Under the pieces are notes generated by a model. It was not told the origin of the DNA and made no database searches. It was given only the letters and a program-made list of their open reading frames with translations. From Bacteroides sp. (GTDB lineage: Bacteria; Bacteroidota; Bacteroidia; Bacteroidales; Muribaculaceae), in contig JAAVCK010000026.1 of NCBI GenBank assembly GCA_014802325.1, positions 62,001-126,000 of the forward strand: DNA of 64,000 nucleotides. The letters are read 5' to 3'. Both the position numbers and the translations under genes were made by a program. This document shows, piece by piece, positions 8,007 to 17,817 of this stretch. Each line of letters opens with the position of its first letter. The stretch's first letter is position 1.

Positions 8007-9455
8007 ATGGATATATTACTTATCATTATAGCCGTGGCTTCGGTCGCGGCTTTCATCTATATTTACAGGCAGTATGCCGAAGCACGCGCCGCCCGTGCAG
8101 TAGCCGAGTCATCGGCAGCCGACATGTCGCGCCGTGTCGACGAGATTACGGCTAAGTCAGAGCGTATTACGGCCGAACTGTCCGAGGCCCGTAACAGCGT
8201 GGCCGCTCTTAGTGCCACCGTCAAGGCTGAAGAGGCTACATCTCACCGGCTTATGGACGAACGCGACGAGGCGCGCAAGGAACTCGCCTCGACGCTCGAC
8301 CGGTTGGCTGAGACCATGCAGGAGAACTCGGCCATGGCCACCCGTCAGGATATGCTCCAGCGTCAGTTTGCCGAGATGCAGTCGGCGGCTGAAGAGCGAT
8401 TCAAGAATCTTGCCGGCGAGATACTGCACTCCAACTCTGCCATATTCAAGCAGCAGAATGAGGAAAGACTTTCTGAAATACTGTCACCGCTGCGCAATCA
8501 GATAGAGGAGTTCAAGAAGAAAGTCGACGATACTTACAGCGAGGAAGCACGCGAACTTTTCTCGCTCAAGGAGCGGCTGAAAGATCTGCGCGAGCTCGGC
8601 GAGATGATGGGACGCGAGGCCAAGCAACTTAGCGGTGCGCTCCGGGGCAACACCGGCGTGCAGGGCCAGTGGGGTGAAATGGTGCTTGAAACCATACTCG
8701 AACAGTCGGGCCTGCGCAAAGGTCATGAATATGAAGTGCAGGTGACCCGCGACGATGATGGCCGCGTGCTCACAGCCGAGGATGGTGGCCGAATGCGCCC
8801 TGACGTGGTGGTCAAGTATCCCGACGGTCGCCGTGTGGTGATCGACTCCAAGGCGTCGATGACTGCGTTTCTCAGATATACATCTACCACCGACGATGCC
8901 GAGCGCACTGCCGCCGGCAAGGAACATGTGGCATCGGTGCGCCGCCATGCCGACACGCTTGCGTCGAAGAAATATGCCGATATAGTGGGAGACGGTGCGA
9001 TTGATTTCGTGATGATGTTTATCCCCACCGAGGCGGCCTACATGGCGGCCATGCGACTCGACCCGGGATTATGGCAACATGCCTATAACAACCGCGTGCT
9101 CATCGTGTCGCCGAGCCATCTTGTGTCGGCGCTGAAGATAATTGAGCAGCTGTGGCGTCGCGAGCAGCAGACGGCCAACGTGGTAAAGATAGCTCAGGAA
9201 GCGGCCAAAATGTACGATAAGTTCGTCAGCTTTGTCAATGACCTTCAGACTATCGACACCAACCTCACCAAGACCCGCAAGAGCTATGATGAGGCTATGA
9301 AGAAACTCTACACCGGAACGGGTAACCTCGTGCGCCGTGCCGAGAATCTACGCACCCTCGGAGTGAAAGCCGAAAAGGAACTTCCAAAATCAATAATCGA
9401 CGAAATGAAGCAGGATGCCGATTCAACCCCACTCCTGCCTGATACAGAAAAATGA
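8007..9455 (+). CDS. rmuC: DNA recombination protein RmuC
   Basis: A 482-residue protein with an N-terminal membrane anchor (ILLIIIAVASVAAFIYIY). A long coiled coil follows (about 25-200, rich in Ala/Glu/Arg). Then comes the RmuC nuclease-like core with GNTGVQGQWGEMVLETIL, RMRPDVVVKYPDGR, VVIDSKASMTAFLRY and DFVMMFIPTEAAY, the standard RmuC signatures. RmuC limits inversions at short inverted repeats. The ATG at 8007 is preferred to the TTG at 7998. Its stop overlaps the next start in an ATGA. Confidence 0.95.
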   Translation: MDILLIIIAVASVAAFIYIYRQYAEARAARAVAESSAADMSRRVDEITAKSERITAELSEARNSVAALSATVKAEEATSHRLMDERDEARKELASTLDRLAETMQENSAMATRQDMLQRQFAEMQSAAEERFKNLAGEILHSNSAIFKQQNEERLSEILSPLRNQIEEFKKKVDDTYSEEARELFSLKERLKDLRELGEMMGREAKQLSGALRGNTGVQGQWGEMVLETILEQSGLRKGHEYEVQVTRDDDGRVLTAEDGGRMRPDVVVKYPDGRRVVIDSKASMTAFLRYTSTTDDAERTAAGKEHVASVRRHADTLASKKYADIVGDGAIDFVMMFIPTEAAYMAAMRLDPGLWQHAYNNRVLIVSPSHLVSALKIIEQLWRREQQTANVVKIAQEAAKMYDKFVSFVNDLQTIDTNLTKTRKSYDEAMKKLYTGTGNLVRRAENLRTLGVKAEKELPKSIIDEMKQDADSTPLLPDTEK

Positions 9456-11149
9456 AACGCTACATCACTTTCCTGCTTTTCGCAGCGATACTGTTCACAT
9501 TCTTGCCGTGGCTCGGCGATACGCTTTTCAATACCAAAGGCGAACCGCGTGAAGCTATCGTAGCTTTGTCGATGATCAAATCCGGCGACTACATATTGCC
9601 CACAAGCTGCGGCGGTGATATACCTTACAAACCGCCGTTTTTGGCTTGGTTGATAGTGCTTTGCTCATGGCTCACTGGTGGAGTGAATGAAATATCGGCC
9701 CGAATGCCGTCGGCTCTCGCCACTATCTTCATGGCGTGGGGATTCTATCTGTTTCTGAGCCGCCGTCTCGCCGACAAAGGTAACGCGCGGCTGATCGCCG
9801 TGATTTCCACCGCTGTCACTGTGACGGCATTTGAAGTATATCGAGCCGCTACAGCATGCCGGGTCGACATGGTGCTCACCGCCTGTATAGTCGGTGCGAT
9901 ATTGCTGTTTAATCGCAGGCGTGAGATTGACGGACGTCCGTCGGTATCGCTCTTCGGCTTGATACTCATGGCTTGCGCGGTAATGACAAAAGGGCCGGTG
10001 GGCATGATATTGCCTTGCCTGATACTCGGCATATATTTTCTGCTGCGGGGCGACAATTTCTGGCGAGCGTTCGGGATGCTTGCATTCAGCGGCCTACTTT
10101 CGCTTGCCGGATATGCAGTGTGGCTATATCTTGCTTTCATGCAGGGCGGCCAGCAGTTTGCAGATCTCGTGTGGGAGGAAAACATTGGCCGTATGACCGG
10201 AACCATGACCTACGAGAGTCACGTCAATCCGGTGTATTATAATTTCATCACAGTTATAGCCGGTATGCTGCCCTATACGTTGGCAGCGCTGATGGGACTC
10301 GCCGTGGTAAGATGGCGAAGAATCAGCATCGCGGGTGTGTGGAGCGGCATCAGGTCTATGCAACCCGTCAGTCTGCTTTCGCTCACTGCTATTGTGGTGA
10401 CACTGGTTTTCTACAGTATTCCCGCCAGCAAGCGCAGTGTATATCTGTTGCCTCTTTATCCGTTTTTAAGTTATTTCACGGCGCTTATGCTGCTTGAGAT
10501 AGCTTCCCGATCACGTCGCATCATATCCATATATTCCGGACTCACAGGATTTCTCGCTCTCACCGTAGCCGTGGTGGCGGTAGTGGTCAATGCCGTAGAT
10601 ATGCAGGCGGTTACAGCGGGTATGAAGCCCGATACCGCCAGCTTTATCACCGCACTTCATGAGTGGTCAGTGTCGTTTGCCGGATGGATTTGCATTGCCA
10701 TCGCATGTATAGTAGGGTTTTATACTTTTGCAGCTATCCGTGGCGGCGACGGAAGATGTGTGATGGGGTGGGGCATAGCTTCTACGTTCGCTATCTATCT
10801 TGTGCTGTCGTCCACAGTCCAGCCCGCGTTGCTGAGCAGTAAGAGTGATCTGCGTTTTGCCCGTGTAATAGAGCGGTATTCAGCCGGGGATGAGCCGGTG
10901 TATCAATATATATCCGATCCGATGCTGCGATACTATACGGCGGGATTTTACCTCAACGATCGTATTGTGCCTATTCAGGGACGTGATCCCAAGCAGGGTT
11001 ACGTGATGGTTAACGATGCCGATAAGAAAGATTTTTATGACGAGTATGCCGATAAATATCAGCTCTCGGCCGTGTATGAGTCAAAGGTGAAGAGCTGCGA
11101 CACCCGACGTACCGTCACGATATTTTATTTCAGTTCCGATTTGCGATAA
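9452..11149 (+). CDS. ArnT-like polytopic glycosyltransferase (GT-C fold)
   Basis: A 565-residue membrane protein with about 11-12 hydrophobic segments. The first periplasmic loop has NTKGEPREAIVALSMIKSGD and then PYKPPFLAWL, matching the ArnT/PMT family (acidic residue, then the Y-K/E-x-P-P motif). Such enzymes move a sugar from a lipid-phosphate donor onto lipid A or proteins at the periplasmic face; the donor and acceptor here are unknown. The start overlaps the rmuC stop by 4 bases. The 3' end overlaps the convergent regulator gene by 25 bases (11125-11149). Confidence 0.87.
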   Translation: MKRYITFLLFAAILFTFLPWLGDTLFNTKGEPREAIVALSMIKSGDYILPTSCGGDIPYKPPFLAWLIVLCSWLTGGVNEISARMPSALATIFMAWGFYLFLSRRLADKGNARLIAVISTAVTVTAFEVYRAATACRVDMVLTACIVGAILLFNRRREIDGRPSVSLFGLILMACAVMTKGPVGMILPCLILGIYFLLRGDNFWRAFGMLAFSGLLSLAGYAVWLYLAFMQGGQQFADLVWEENIGRMTGTMTYESHVNPVYYNFITVIAGMLPYTLAALMGLAVVRWRRISIAGVWSGIRSMQPVSLLSLTAIVVTLVFYSIPASKRSVYLLPLYPFLSYFTALMLLEIASRSRRIISIYSGLTGFLALTVAVVAVVVNAVDMQAVTAGMKPDTASFITALHEWSVSFAGWICIAIACIVGFYTFAAIRGGDGRCVMGWGIASTFAIYLVLSSTVQPALLSSKSDLRFARVIERYSAGDEPVYQYISDPMLRYYTAGFYLNDRIVPIQGRDPKQGYVMVNDADKKDFYDEYADKYQLSAVYESKVKSCDTRRTVTIFYFSSDLR

Positions 11150-13800
11150 GCTCCCGGAGTCACTCCGCGCGAGGCCTTGAAGGCTTTACCGAAATAGTTG
11201 ATATCGGCAAAGCCGCAGTCGTAAGCTATTTCCTTGATCGACCGGTCAGTCTGGGCGAGCATTACTTCTGCCTTGTGCAGACGGCTTTCGCGTATGAATT
11301 CGGCCGGCGATACACCCATTATCGACTTCATCTTGCGGTTGAGGCTGCTGCGGCTTATGGCCACGGCCGATGCCATATCATCTACCGTCACCGAGGGGTC
11401 GGCAATGTGTTCGGTGACAAATGCGGCTACGTTTTCCATCAGAGCCTTGTCTTCATCCGAAAGCGGCAGTTTTTCCACTTCACGTTCCGGCGCCGACTCT
11501 CTGACGTGTTCATCGCTGTCAGCCGCAGGTCTCGACGTGGACTTTACCACGCTCAGATATGCATTGAGTATTTCGCGCTGCTTGCGCTTTATGGCGCGGA
11601 TATATACCACGGTCCCTACACATGCCCCCACCATGATGAGAATGGCAAGCACGTAGAGCACTTTGGCGGTAGTCGTTTCCCAGAAGGTGGGCGTGACGAT
11701 AATGGTAATCGTGTCAGTATTGTCGATGATATTTCCCGCGGGCGTGGACGCACGTACAGCGAGGGTGTATTCGCCCGGGTCCAAATCCAGAAGCGTGAGT
11801 GAGTTCTGGTGACCGAGGCTCACCCAATCGTCTTCACCCAGTTTTACGAAATAGTCTATATCGTTGCTGCCGGAATAGTCAAGTGCGGCAAATCTTACAG
11901 TAAGATTTCGCTCATGTTTTGCCAGGACTATGGAGTCAACATCAGCTGAAAGCAGACGCTCGGGTGCACCTTGTACGGATACGGCTGTAAATAATACGGG
12001 TGGTACCACGCTATGATGCACCGTGGTGTCGAGTCTCACCATCACCGCTCCGTTATCGTGGCTAAGCAGCCATCTGCCGTCAGCGGTCATGACCGGATGC
12101 GCATCTGTAAATCTTAGTCGGTCGTCCCAAAACCAGCGGCCGAATACTGTCTTGCGCCCTGTAGAGGGATTGAATAGAAAGATGCGGTTTTCAGACGTCA
12201 CTACGTACCATCCTGGTAACGAACTGCCCGCATCGGCTACGGCGTGAGCCACATCCGTCAGACCGGACGATGCGTTGAAGTGCTTGAATATCCAGTCGTC
12301 AGGCCGGTCGATAGCGGCAGGAGTGGCTACGTTGACACCGTCGCTTTCAGTGGCTACGAGTATAGAGCCGTCAGCAGCCACAGTTACATCCATCACTGCG
12401 ATATTGCCTAACGATGCGGCGACTCCGGGACGGCTTACAAGAAGCGACGCGCGCAGACTGTCGGCGCTGCTTATCTCCCTCATATCCACGGCAAGCAGAC
12501 CGGCAGTGGTGGCGCCGAGGAGCATGGTGTCGCCCGACACGGCGAGATGCCTGATGCGTTGCGCATTGGCGGGATACCCGCGCATGTCTGACAATGATTT
12601 GAAGCGGGGAGTGCGGGCTGACGGATCAGGACAATACATCACCCCGCCGCCCATGGTGGCTATCCACAGACCACCTTTGCTGTCAAACAGGAAGTCGTAG
12701 ACATTACCTATCTTAAATTCCGAAATTTCATAAGTGTTATCGCCTGACGGGGTAAGACGAAAAGCGCCCGAGGGCTTTGAGCCGAGCCATATTGTGCCGT
12801 CACGGCTCTCGGCAATAGCATATATACCTGTGCCGAAAGGAGTGAAGGTGTCGCTCAACCGGCCGTCAGAACCAAGATATTTTTTACTGCCGGTATCAGT
12901 ATCCATTACTGCTACGGCAAGTGCATCGCTCTCCGAAAGCCAGATTCTGCCCGACGAATCGGTCATGGCTTCGCGCACTTGCGTATTATCGTGTGTGGCG
13001 ACGGTGGAGTAGGGGCGTTGTCCCAACACCACACGGTGAGCGCCCTCCGAACTCCGCAGCCATACGTTGCCGCTGTTGTCGGTGGTGCAGTAGTATAGAC
13101 TGCCGGGAACTACGTCGATACGCTCGCGGACAGTGAACGGGCCATCCTTGCCCGGAGACGACACGATAGCTCCGTCGCGGGTGACGATCCATAGAGTGCC
13201 GAGCGAATCCATCTGCGACATAGCTATATCGTCGGCAGCGTAAGGCCCGGTCGCATCGATGCGCCGGCCTGTGCGCGGACGGTATTGCAGCTTGGGCAGC
13301 TGATCCACTAATTTGGCCCCGGCCACATGGTCCTCGTCCGGTATGACAATGTATTTTCCGTCTTTGGTAGCCAGGACTATCTCGCCGCTCCGGGTGGGAA
13401 GATTGCGGCTGAGTACAAATTCCTGTCCGATGGCTTCTTCAATCTGTGAGTGCAGGTCAGTGAAGTGGAAAGTATTTACGTCGAAGAGCGAGATACGGTC
13501 GTCGATACGGCATAGGAGATTGCCTTTAGGCGAAAGATGCAGGTCGCTAATACGGTTGGAGTAGCGGAATGCTTCGTCGGTGTAATCAGGACGTAGCGCC
13601 ACAAATTCTTTACCGTCAAAGCGGTTGAGACCATTCCATGTACCTATCCAGATGTAGCCGGCATTGTCCTGCACGATACCTTTGACCAGACGTTGCGACA
13701 GGCCCGAGTCTTCGTCGTAGGTAGTCACGGTGCAGTAGGCCTGACACATGGCGTAAAGCATCGAAAACAATCCAATTATTATCGTGATAAAGTGTTTCAT
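11125..13800 (-). CDS. Membrane-anchored propeller-AraC regulator lacking a kinase
   Basis: An 891-residue transcription regulator. A signal/anchor (MKHFITIIIGLFSMLYAMCQ) is followed by repeated WIGTWNGLNRFDG-type blades of the two-component-regulator propeller (about 25-600). A Y_Y_Y Ig-like domain (about 620-705) comes next, then one membrane helix (about 708-732), a linker, and a C-terminal AraC DNA-binding domain (about 790-891; SRSSLNRKMKSIMG and CGFADINYFGKAFKASRGVT). The histidine-kinase and receiver domains of the larger hybrid (HTCS) relatives are absent, so sensing must reach DNA directly through the membrane. An upstream in-frame ATG at 13881 overlaps the terminator of the preceding operon and lies before the promoter, so 13800 is chosen. 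Next to two pectin esterases, it probably activates them. Confidence 0.88.
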   Translation of the reverse strand: MKHFITIIIGLFSMLYAMCQAYCTVTTYDEDSGLSQRLVKGIVQDNAGYIWIGTWNGLNRFDGKEFVALRPDYTDEAFRYSNRISDLHLSPKGNLLCRIDDRISLFDVNTFHFTDLHSQIEEAIGQEFVLSRNLPTRSGEIVLATKDGKYIVIPDEDHVAGAKLVDQLPKLQYRPRTGRRIDATGPYAADDIAMSQMDSLGTLWIVTRDGAIVSSPGKDGPFTVRERIDVVPGSLYYCTTDNSGNVWLRSSEGAHRVVLGQRPYSTVATHDNTQVREAMTDSSGRIWLSESDALAVAVMDTDTGSKKYLGSDGRLSDTFTPFGTGIYAIAESRDGTIWLGSKPSGAFRLTPSGDNTYEISEFKIGNVYDFLFDSKGGLWIATMGGGVMYCPDPSARTPRFKSLSDMRGYPANAQRIRHLAVSGDTMLLGATTAGLLAVDMREISSADSLRASLLVSRPGVAASLGNIAVMDVTVAADGSILVATESDGVNVATPAAIDRPDDWIFKHFNASSGLTDVAHAVADAGSSLPGWYVVTSENRIFLFNPSTGRKTVFGRWFWDDRLRFTDAHPVMTADGRWLLSHDNGAVMVRLDTTVHHSVVPPVLFTAVSVQGAPERLLSADVDSIVLAKHERNLTVRFAALDYSGSNDIDYFVKLGEDDWVSLGHQNSLTLLDLDPGEYTLAVRASTPAGNIIDNTDTITIIVTPTFWETTTAKVLYVLAILIMVGACVGTVVYIRAIKRKQREILNAYLSVVKSTSRPAADSDEHVRESAPEREVEKLPLSDEDKALMENVAAFVTEHIADPSVTVDDMASAVAISRSSLNRKMKSIMGVSPAEFIRESRLHKAEVMLAQTDRSIKEIAYDCGFADINYFGKAFKASRGVTPGAYRKSELK

Positions 13801-13807
13801 GGCATTG

Positions 13808-13839
13808 CAAAGATAACCAAAATGACAATATATGCCAAA
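13808..13839 (-). promoter_or_regulatory. Promoter of the propeller-AraC regulator
   Basis: TTTG (13839-13836), 20 bases, TATCTTTG (13815-13808): a full match to the consensus. Only 7 bases separate the box from the ATG, so the mRNA would have almost no leader. The -33 box overlaps the T-run of the upstream terminator. Confidence 0.75.
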
Positions 13840-13878
13840 AAAAAGTCGACCCGGAATCAGCAACGATACCGGGTCGAC
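13837..13878 (-). terminator. Terminator of the pectin esterase operon
   Basis: A 10-bp perfect GC-rich stem (GTCGACCCGG 13845-13854 with CCGGGTCGAC 13869-13878), then eight T residues on the minus strand (13844-13837). Confidence 0.9.
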
Positions 13879-13894
13879 CAACCTTAATAATAAC

Positions 13895-16800
13895 TTATCT
13901 TATTACAATCTTCTCTACTTTTACATTACCGGCGTCGTCGCGGAGGCGGATGATGTTGACACCCTTGACAGGTGACTCCAGACGGATACCGTTGAGATTA
14001 TAGATGCCTTCGACTGAGAAAGTGCTGTCGGCGACAGTGGTGATGATGCCTGACTCACCGGAGTTTTTCACAGCTGCTTTCTCGCTTAGACCACCATACT
14101 CGTTGACAGCCTGCACATAGTAGCCGGCGGCTTTATCGGCGTTGACGTCTACCGAAGGTTCGGTAGTGATAGCCACCACTTCATCATTGTGAGTGACTAC
14201 ATAGCATATAGCGTAATCAACGGGTTGCCAAGTGATGGTGCCGTTGTCGAGTATGGCTACGGGAGCGGCACATTCTTCGGTCTTGATTACAGGTTGCCAG
14301 TTGTCATTGCCCGAAAGAACGTTTTTGATGGTGTATTCGGCTGCCTCTTCGTCAGTGAGATGATTCTTGGCTTTGCCATACACGCGCTTGCCGTCGCTGT
14401 CGGTGTAATAGTAGGTGTCGCGACGCTGCGAGAGGTCTACGAGGTTGCCGTTGCCGTCGGTGGTGTTCCAGTCGGCCCAGATAGCCGGCAGACCTCCCAT
14501 AGTCTCATACCATCCTGTTGCGGGTATGGTGACTTCGGCACGGGTGTTGAGGAATACGGTCTTGGGTGAATTGTGCCAGGGACGGCCGAGCCATACCGAT
14601 GTCTTGCTCGGCACGCCGGGAGCGGTGATGACGCAGTTGTTGAACACATATCCCCATTCCACATCCGAGCCGTGTGAGGGAGCCACGATGTAGCCGCCAC
14701 TTTCGCGGGTGATGTAAAGGGTGGTGTTGTCGATATAGATATTACCGCTGTTGTAGATAAAGTCTACTGCACCTTCTATGAAAGAGTTGTGGACATAAGC
14801 GCGGTAGTTGGATGTGGAGGGGGTGATCCATGTATCCTGATATGAGAGCATGGCTACGTTGTTGAAGATGGTGCGGTCGCCGATAGTGTTGAGCGCGAGA
14901 GCCTGCGGGCCGTCTTTCTTCTCGTGGCCGTAGGAGTTTTCGAGAGTAATGTTCTCGAAGAAGCAGTCGTCGGAGTTGACCACCACTGTAGCGCCTACGC
15001 TTACGTGGAGAGCATTGGCACCACCGCAGAGCTTATCGTCGAGTATCACGGTCTTATCGCGATCCTGACCAATGAAGTGAAGCATGGGCTTCGTGGCGGG
15101 GATATTGACGTGTTCCTTGTAGTTACCGTTTTTCACGAAGATGAGCCAGGGCTTGATGCGGTCGGCGGGAGCAGCGTCTACAGCTTCCTGTACCGATGCA
15201 TAGTCACCGCTGCCGTCGGCGGCTACGATGGCATCATATACGCGGGCTTCGGGGCGGATGCGCTCCATGGTAGTGAAAGTCGATGTCACGGCTGCACTTG
15301 GATTGCCCGAGCGGTCGGTGATGGCTCCTGCGGGCAGTGCGAAAGTATAGGAAGTTGCGTAGTCAAGGCCGGTATAGGGATATACCACGCTCTTACCGCT
15401 GACGCGGGGAGTGAGCACTACGCCGTTGAGAGTGGCGTCCCCAGTGCCGAGTTTGATTTTTTCATCGAAGTTCACGATGATAGAGCCGGTGGCCGAAGCG
15501 TCTTTCTCACCGTCGGCGGGGATGATGCTTACTACAGAGGGAGCCGTATTGTCGTCGGCAGCTTCTTTGTTGGCCAGCACAAAGATTTCTGCTATGGCCA
15601 GACCATCGTAATCGGTAGCGTTACCTACCAGCGGCGAGGTGCGGTCGGGCATGAAGCGTACCCATACGCGCTCGGCATTGGCGGCCTCGGCGGGAAGTGC
15701 CACTTCCTTAGATGTCCATCCGGGGGCGAGCTCATATGTGGCAACGGTGGTGAAGTTTGTACCGTCAAGACTGTACTGCATATTGTTGATGGCATAAGAG
15801 TTGTACTGTATACCTAATGCAGCCGCTATGGTGACGTCTGTGTATCCTACGGTCGAGAATGAGATCTCAAAGTAAAGATTCTCGCTGCGGAGTTTCCAGA
15901 TACGTGCGGCCCATTTGCCGTTTTCAGCACCGTTGCTGATGCCTCGGGTGAGCCATGTCTTGGTGTTTCCGTCAGGGTCGCGGAGACTGAGCAGACCGGC
16001 ATTATCGGTTTCGTCCTTATAGTCGGCCGCGCGTTCGCCCGCAGGTTGGTCGTAATAGAGATCCCATCCTACTATGTAGTCGCATGCCGAGAAGTCGGCT
16101 GTGATGTTCTTTTCGCTGTCCATCACCACGTCGCGTGTTGGAGCGGTGGTGTTGTCTTCCCAATTGGTGAAGGTGAGTATGCGGTTGTTGTAGGTAGTAA
16201 GACGTACCTCGGTGCCGGCTTCATAGTAGTGAACGCCGTCGACCACATTTCCTTCGGGAGAATACTGCACGAGGTTGACGTTGGCACCACCCGTGAGAGT
16301 GAGGTTGAGGGCATACACTTCGTTTTTGTCATAGTTGGCTACGAGTTGAGTGTCGGCCATGATGTCAAACGTGTACGGATTGGCCGTAGATACTACTTTA
16401 CCCTCGGCGTCGGTCCATGATGTGAAGTGATAACCGAAATTTTCGGTAGTGGATACGGTAAGACGAGTACCTTCGTCAAACTCGTTTCCGGCAGGAGCAC
16501 ACGAAAGTGTGCCCGCTCCTTCCATAGCTGAGGTGAGGGAGAACGAGTAAACGGGTACGGGGAGCACCTGACCGTCGGCCACACCGTAGAGAGTGAGGTC
16601 GGCAAGACCGATTTCCTTGGTGGATGCAAGTTTGTTGATGTAGATCACTACGGTCACGGCTTCTGATGAAGCCTCAAAACCGTTGATGGCCTCGGTGAAG
16701 TGTGATACGAAATTGCCGGTATTATTACGCTCGGGGTCAAGAGCATTGTTTATCATCACAGACTTGTCGCCCTGACGTACTTCGAGGCCTATGTTACCGC

Positions 16801-17794
16801 CGCTTGTGCCGTGCTTGCTGGCCTGGAATGAGAATGAAGTGGGCTTGAATGTGATGCCCCGCTTGGGTATCACGGTCAGCATCACGGCATCGTCTTCGCT
16901 GAAATCGGAGGCGTTGCTGTTGGAGGGCTTGAAGAGAGTCTGGTTTGAGCCGCCGCTCACCGTACCTACTTTAGAGATTGTAAGACCTTTGCCTATAGCC
17001 AGCTCATACACGCCGAATACGTCGGGATTCGATGCAGTGGCTGTAAGCTGAGGTTCGGTAGAACCCATGGGCCAGAAAAATTCCACATCGGTGTTGCTTA
17101 CCGACGCGAGTTCGTCGGATTTCTCAGCCGAGACAGATATGTTGCGGAGATTCCAGTTGGTCATGCCCGAAGCGGGGAGCAGGCGCACAAGCACATTATC
17201 TTTATCGTTTGCCGAGAGAGCTACGGTGCGGTCTTCATATTGAAACCATACAGCCGAAGTGTTTTGCGCTCCTGAATCAAACCAGGTGGCGCCGCCGTCG
17301 GTCGACACTACAAGTTCCACGGGTGTCTGAGTATTGTTGCCCGGAGCGATGGCATAGGTTATTTCTACATTTTTGTATCCTTTGGTGGGGAATGAAAGTT
17401 CGTAGTATACCTTGTGATTTTCGGGATTTGTGAAATCAGAGGCTACATTTTCCACAGTGTTGCTGTTGTCGAGACGGAGCACACGGGTCTCCCAGCCCGA
17501 ACAAAGCTGCCAGTAGCGGTTTTCGCTGTATGCCGAGAGTTTGTAGTCGGCGGGGTTGCCGCTGCATGTCTCCGGCAGGATAGCGGGGATATTGGAGGCC
17601 GACCAGCCGGTAATATCTTCAGCAGCCGCCTCGGCATCAGGTGTGTAAAGGAAGTTGTTGCCGCCGAGATCGGTCACGGTATAGCCGGTCTCGAATGTCC
17701 ACGCCGCAAGAGTGTCTGCTGCCGTGGCGTTAAATGCAGCCACGGCACACACTGCGAGTGTGCCGGCGGCTGTGATGATGGTTTTCTTTTTCAT
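13895..17794 (-). CDS. Large secreted pectin methylesterase (CE8-type) with accessory domains
   Basis: A 1299-residue exported enzyme that removes methyl esters from homogalacturonan. It opens with a signal peptide (to about residue 25). Two similar beta-sandwich regions follow (about 30-210 and 590-760; both with YxExSFxTxGY, an STDG/SLDG strand and VRxxP). A repeat of the InlB-B type lies between them (EGTRLTVSTTENFGYHFTSW). An SbsA-like Ig domain follows (about 765-845; SIIPADGEKDAS). The pectinesterase core (about 850-1180) shows DGSGDYASVQEAVDAAP, GPQALAL, YQDTW, GAVDFIY and LGRPW, so the catalytic Gln, Asp, Asp and Arg are all present. The C-terminus (NLNGIRLESPVKGVNIIRLR) resembles a type IX sorting domain. 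It is the second gene of the operon, 23 bases after the acetylesterase. Confidence 0.92.
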   Translation of the reverse strand: MKKKTIITAAGTLAVCAVAAFNATAADTLAAWTFETGYTVTDLGGNNFLYTPDAEAAAEDITGWSASNIPAILPETCSGNPADYKLSAYSENRYWQLCSGWETRVLRLDNSNTVENVASDFTNPENHKVYYELSFPTKGYKNVEITYAIAPGNNTQTPVELVVSTDGGATWFDSGAQNTSAVWFQYEDRTVALSANDKDNVLVRLLPASGMTNWNLRNISVSAEKSDELASVSNTDVEFFWPMGSTEPQLTATASNPDVFGVYELAIGKGLTISKVGTVSGGSNQTLFKPSNSNASDFSEDDAVMLTVIPKRGITFKPTSFSFQASKHGTSGGNIGLEVRQGDKSVMINNALDPERNNTGNFVSHFTEAINGFEASSEAVTVVIYINKLASTKEIGLADLTLYGVADGQVLPVPVYSFSLTSAMEGAGTLSCAPAGNEFDEGTRLTVSTTENFGYHFTSWTDAEGKVVSTANPYTFDIMADTQLVANYDKNEVYALNLTLTGGANVNLVQYSPEGNVVDGVHYYEAGTEVRLTTYNNRILTFTNWEDNTTAPTRDVVMDSEKNITADFSACDYIVGWDLYYDQPAGERAADYKDETDNAGLLSLRDPDGNTKTWLTRGISNGAENGKWAARIWKLRSENLYFEISFSTVGYTDVTIAAALGIQYNSYAINNMQYSLDGTNFTTVATYELAPGWTSKEVALPAEAANAERVWVRFMPDRTSPLVGNATDYDGLAIAEIFVLANKEAADDNTAPSVVSIIPADGEKDASATGSIIVNFDEKIKLGTGDATLNGVVLTPRVSGKSVVYPYTGLDYATSYTFALPAGAITDRSGNPSAAVTSTFTTMERIRPEARVYDAIVAADGSGDYASVQEAVDAAPADRIKPWLIFVKNGNYKEHVNIPATKPMLHFIGQDRDKTVILDDKLCGGANALHVSVGATVVVNSDDCFFENITLENSYGHEKKDGPQALALNTIGDRTIFNNVAMLSYQDTWITPSTSNYRAYVHNSFIEGAVDFIYNSGNIYIDNTTLYITRESGGYIVAPSHGSDVEWGYVFNNCVITAPGVPSKTSVWLGRPWHNSPKTVFLNTRAEVTIPATGWYETMGGLPAIWADWNTTDGNGNLVDLSQRRDTYYYTDSDGKRVYGKAKNHLTDEEAAEYTIKNVLSGNDNWQPVIKTEECAAPVAILDNGTITWQPVDYAICYVVTHNDEVVAITTEPSVDVNADKAAGYYVQAVNEYGGLSEKAAVKNSGESGIITTVADSTFSVEGIYNLNGIRLESPVKGVNIIRLRDDAGNVKVEKIVIR

Positions 17795-17817
17795 GAATTA
17801 TTGCGTAAGGTTATGTA

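Noticed and set aside
13801-13881. N-terminal extension of the propeller-AraC gene
   Set aside because: It covers the terminator and promoter; the signal peptide begins at 13800.
14924-15817. Plus-strand 297-residue open frame opposite the pectin methylesterase
   Set aside because: It lies antisense to well-defined catalytic motifs and has no known domain.
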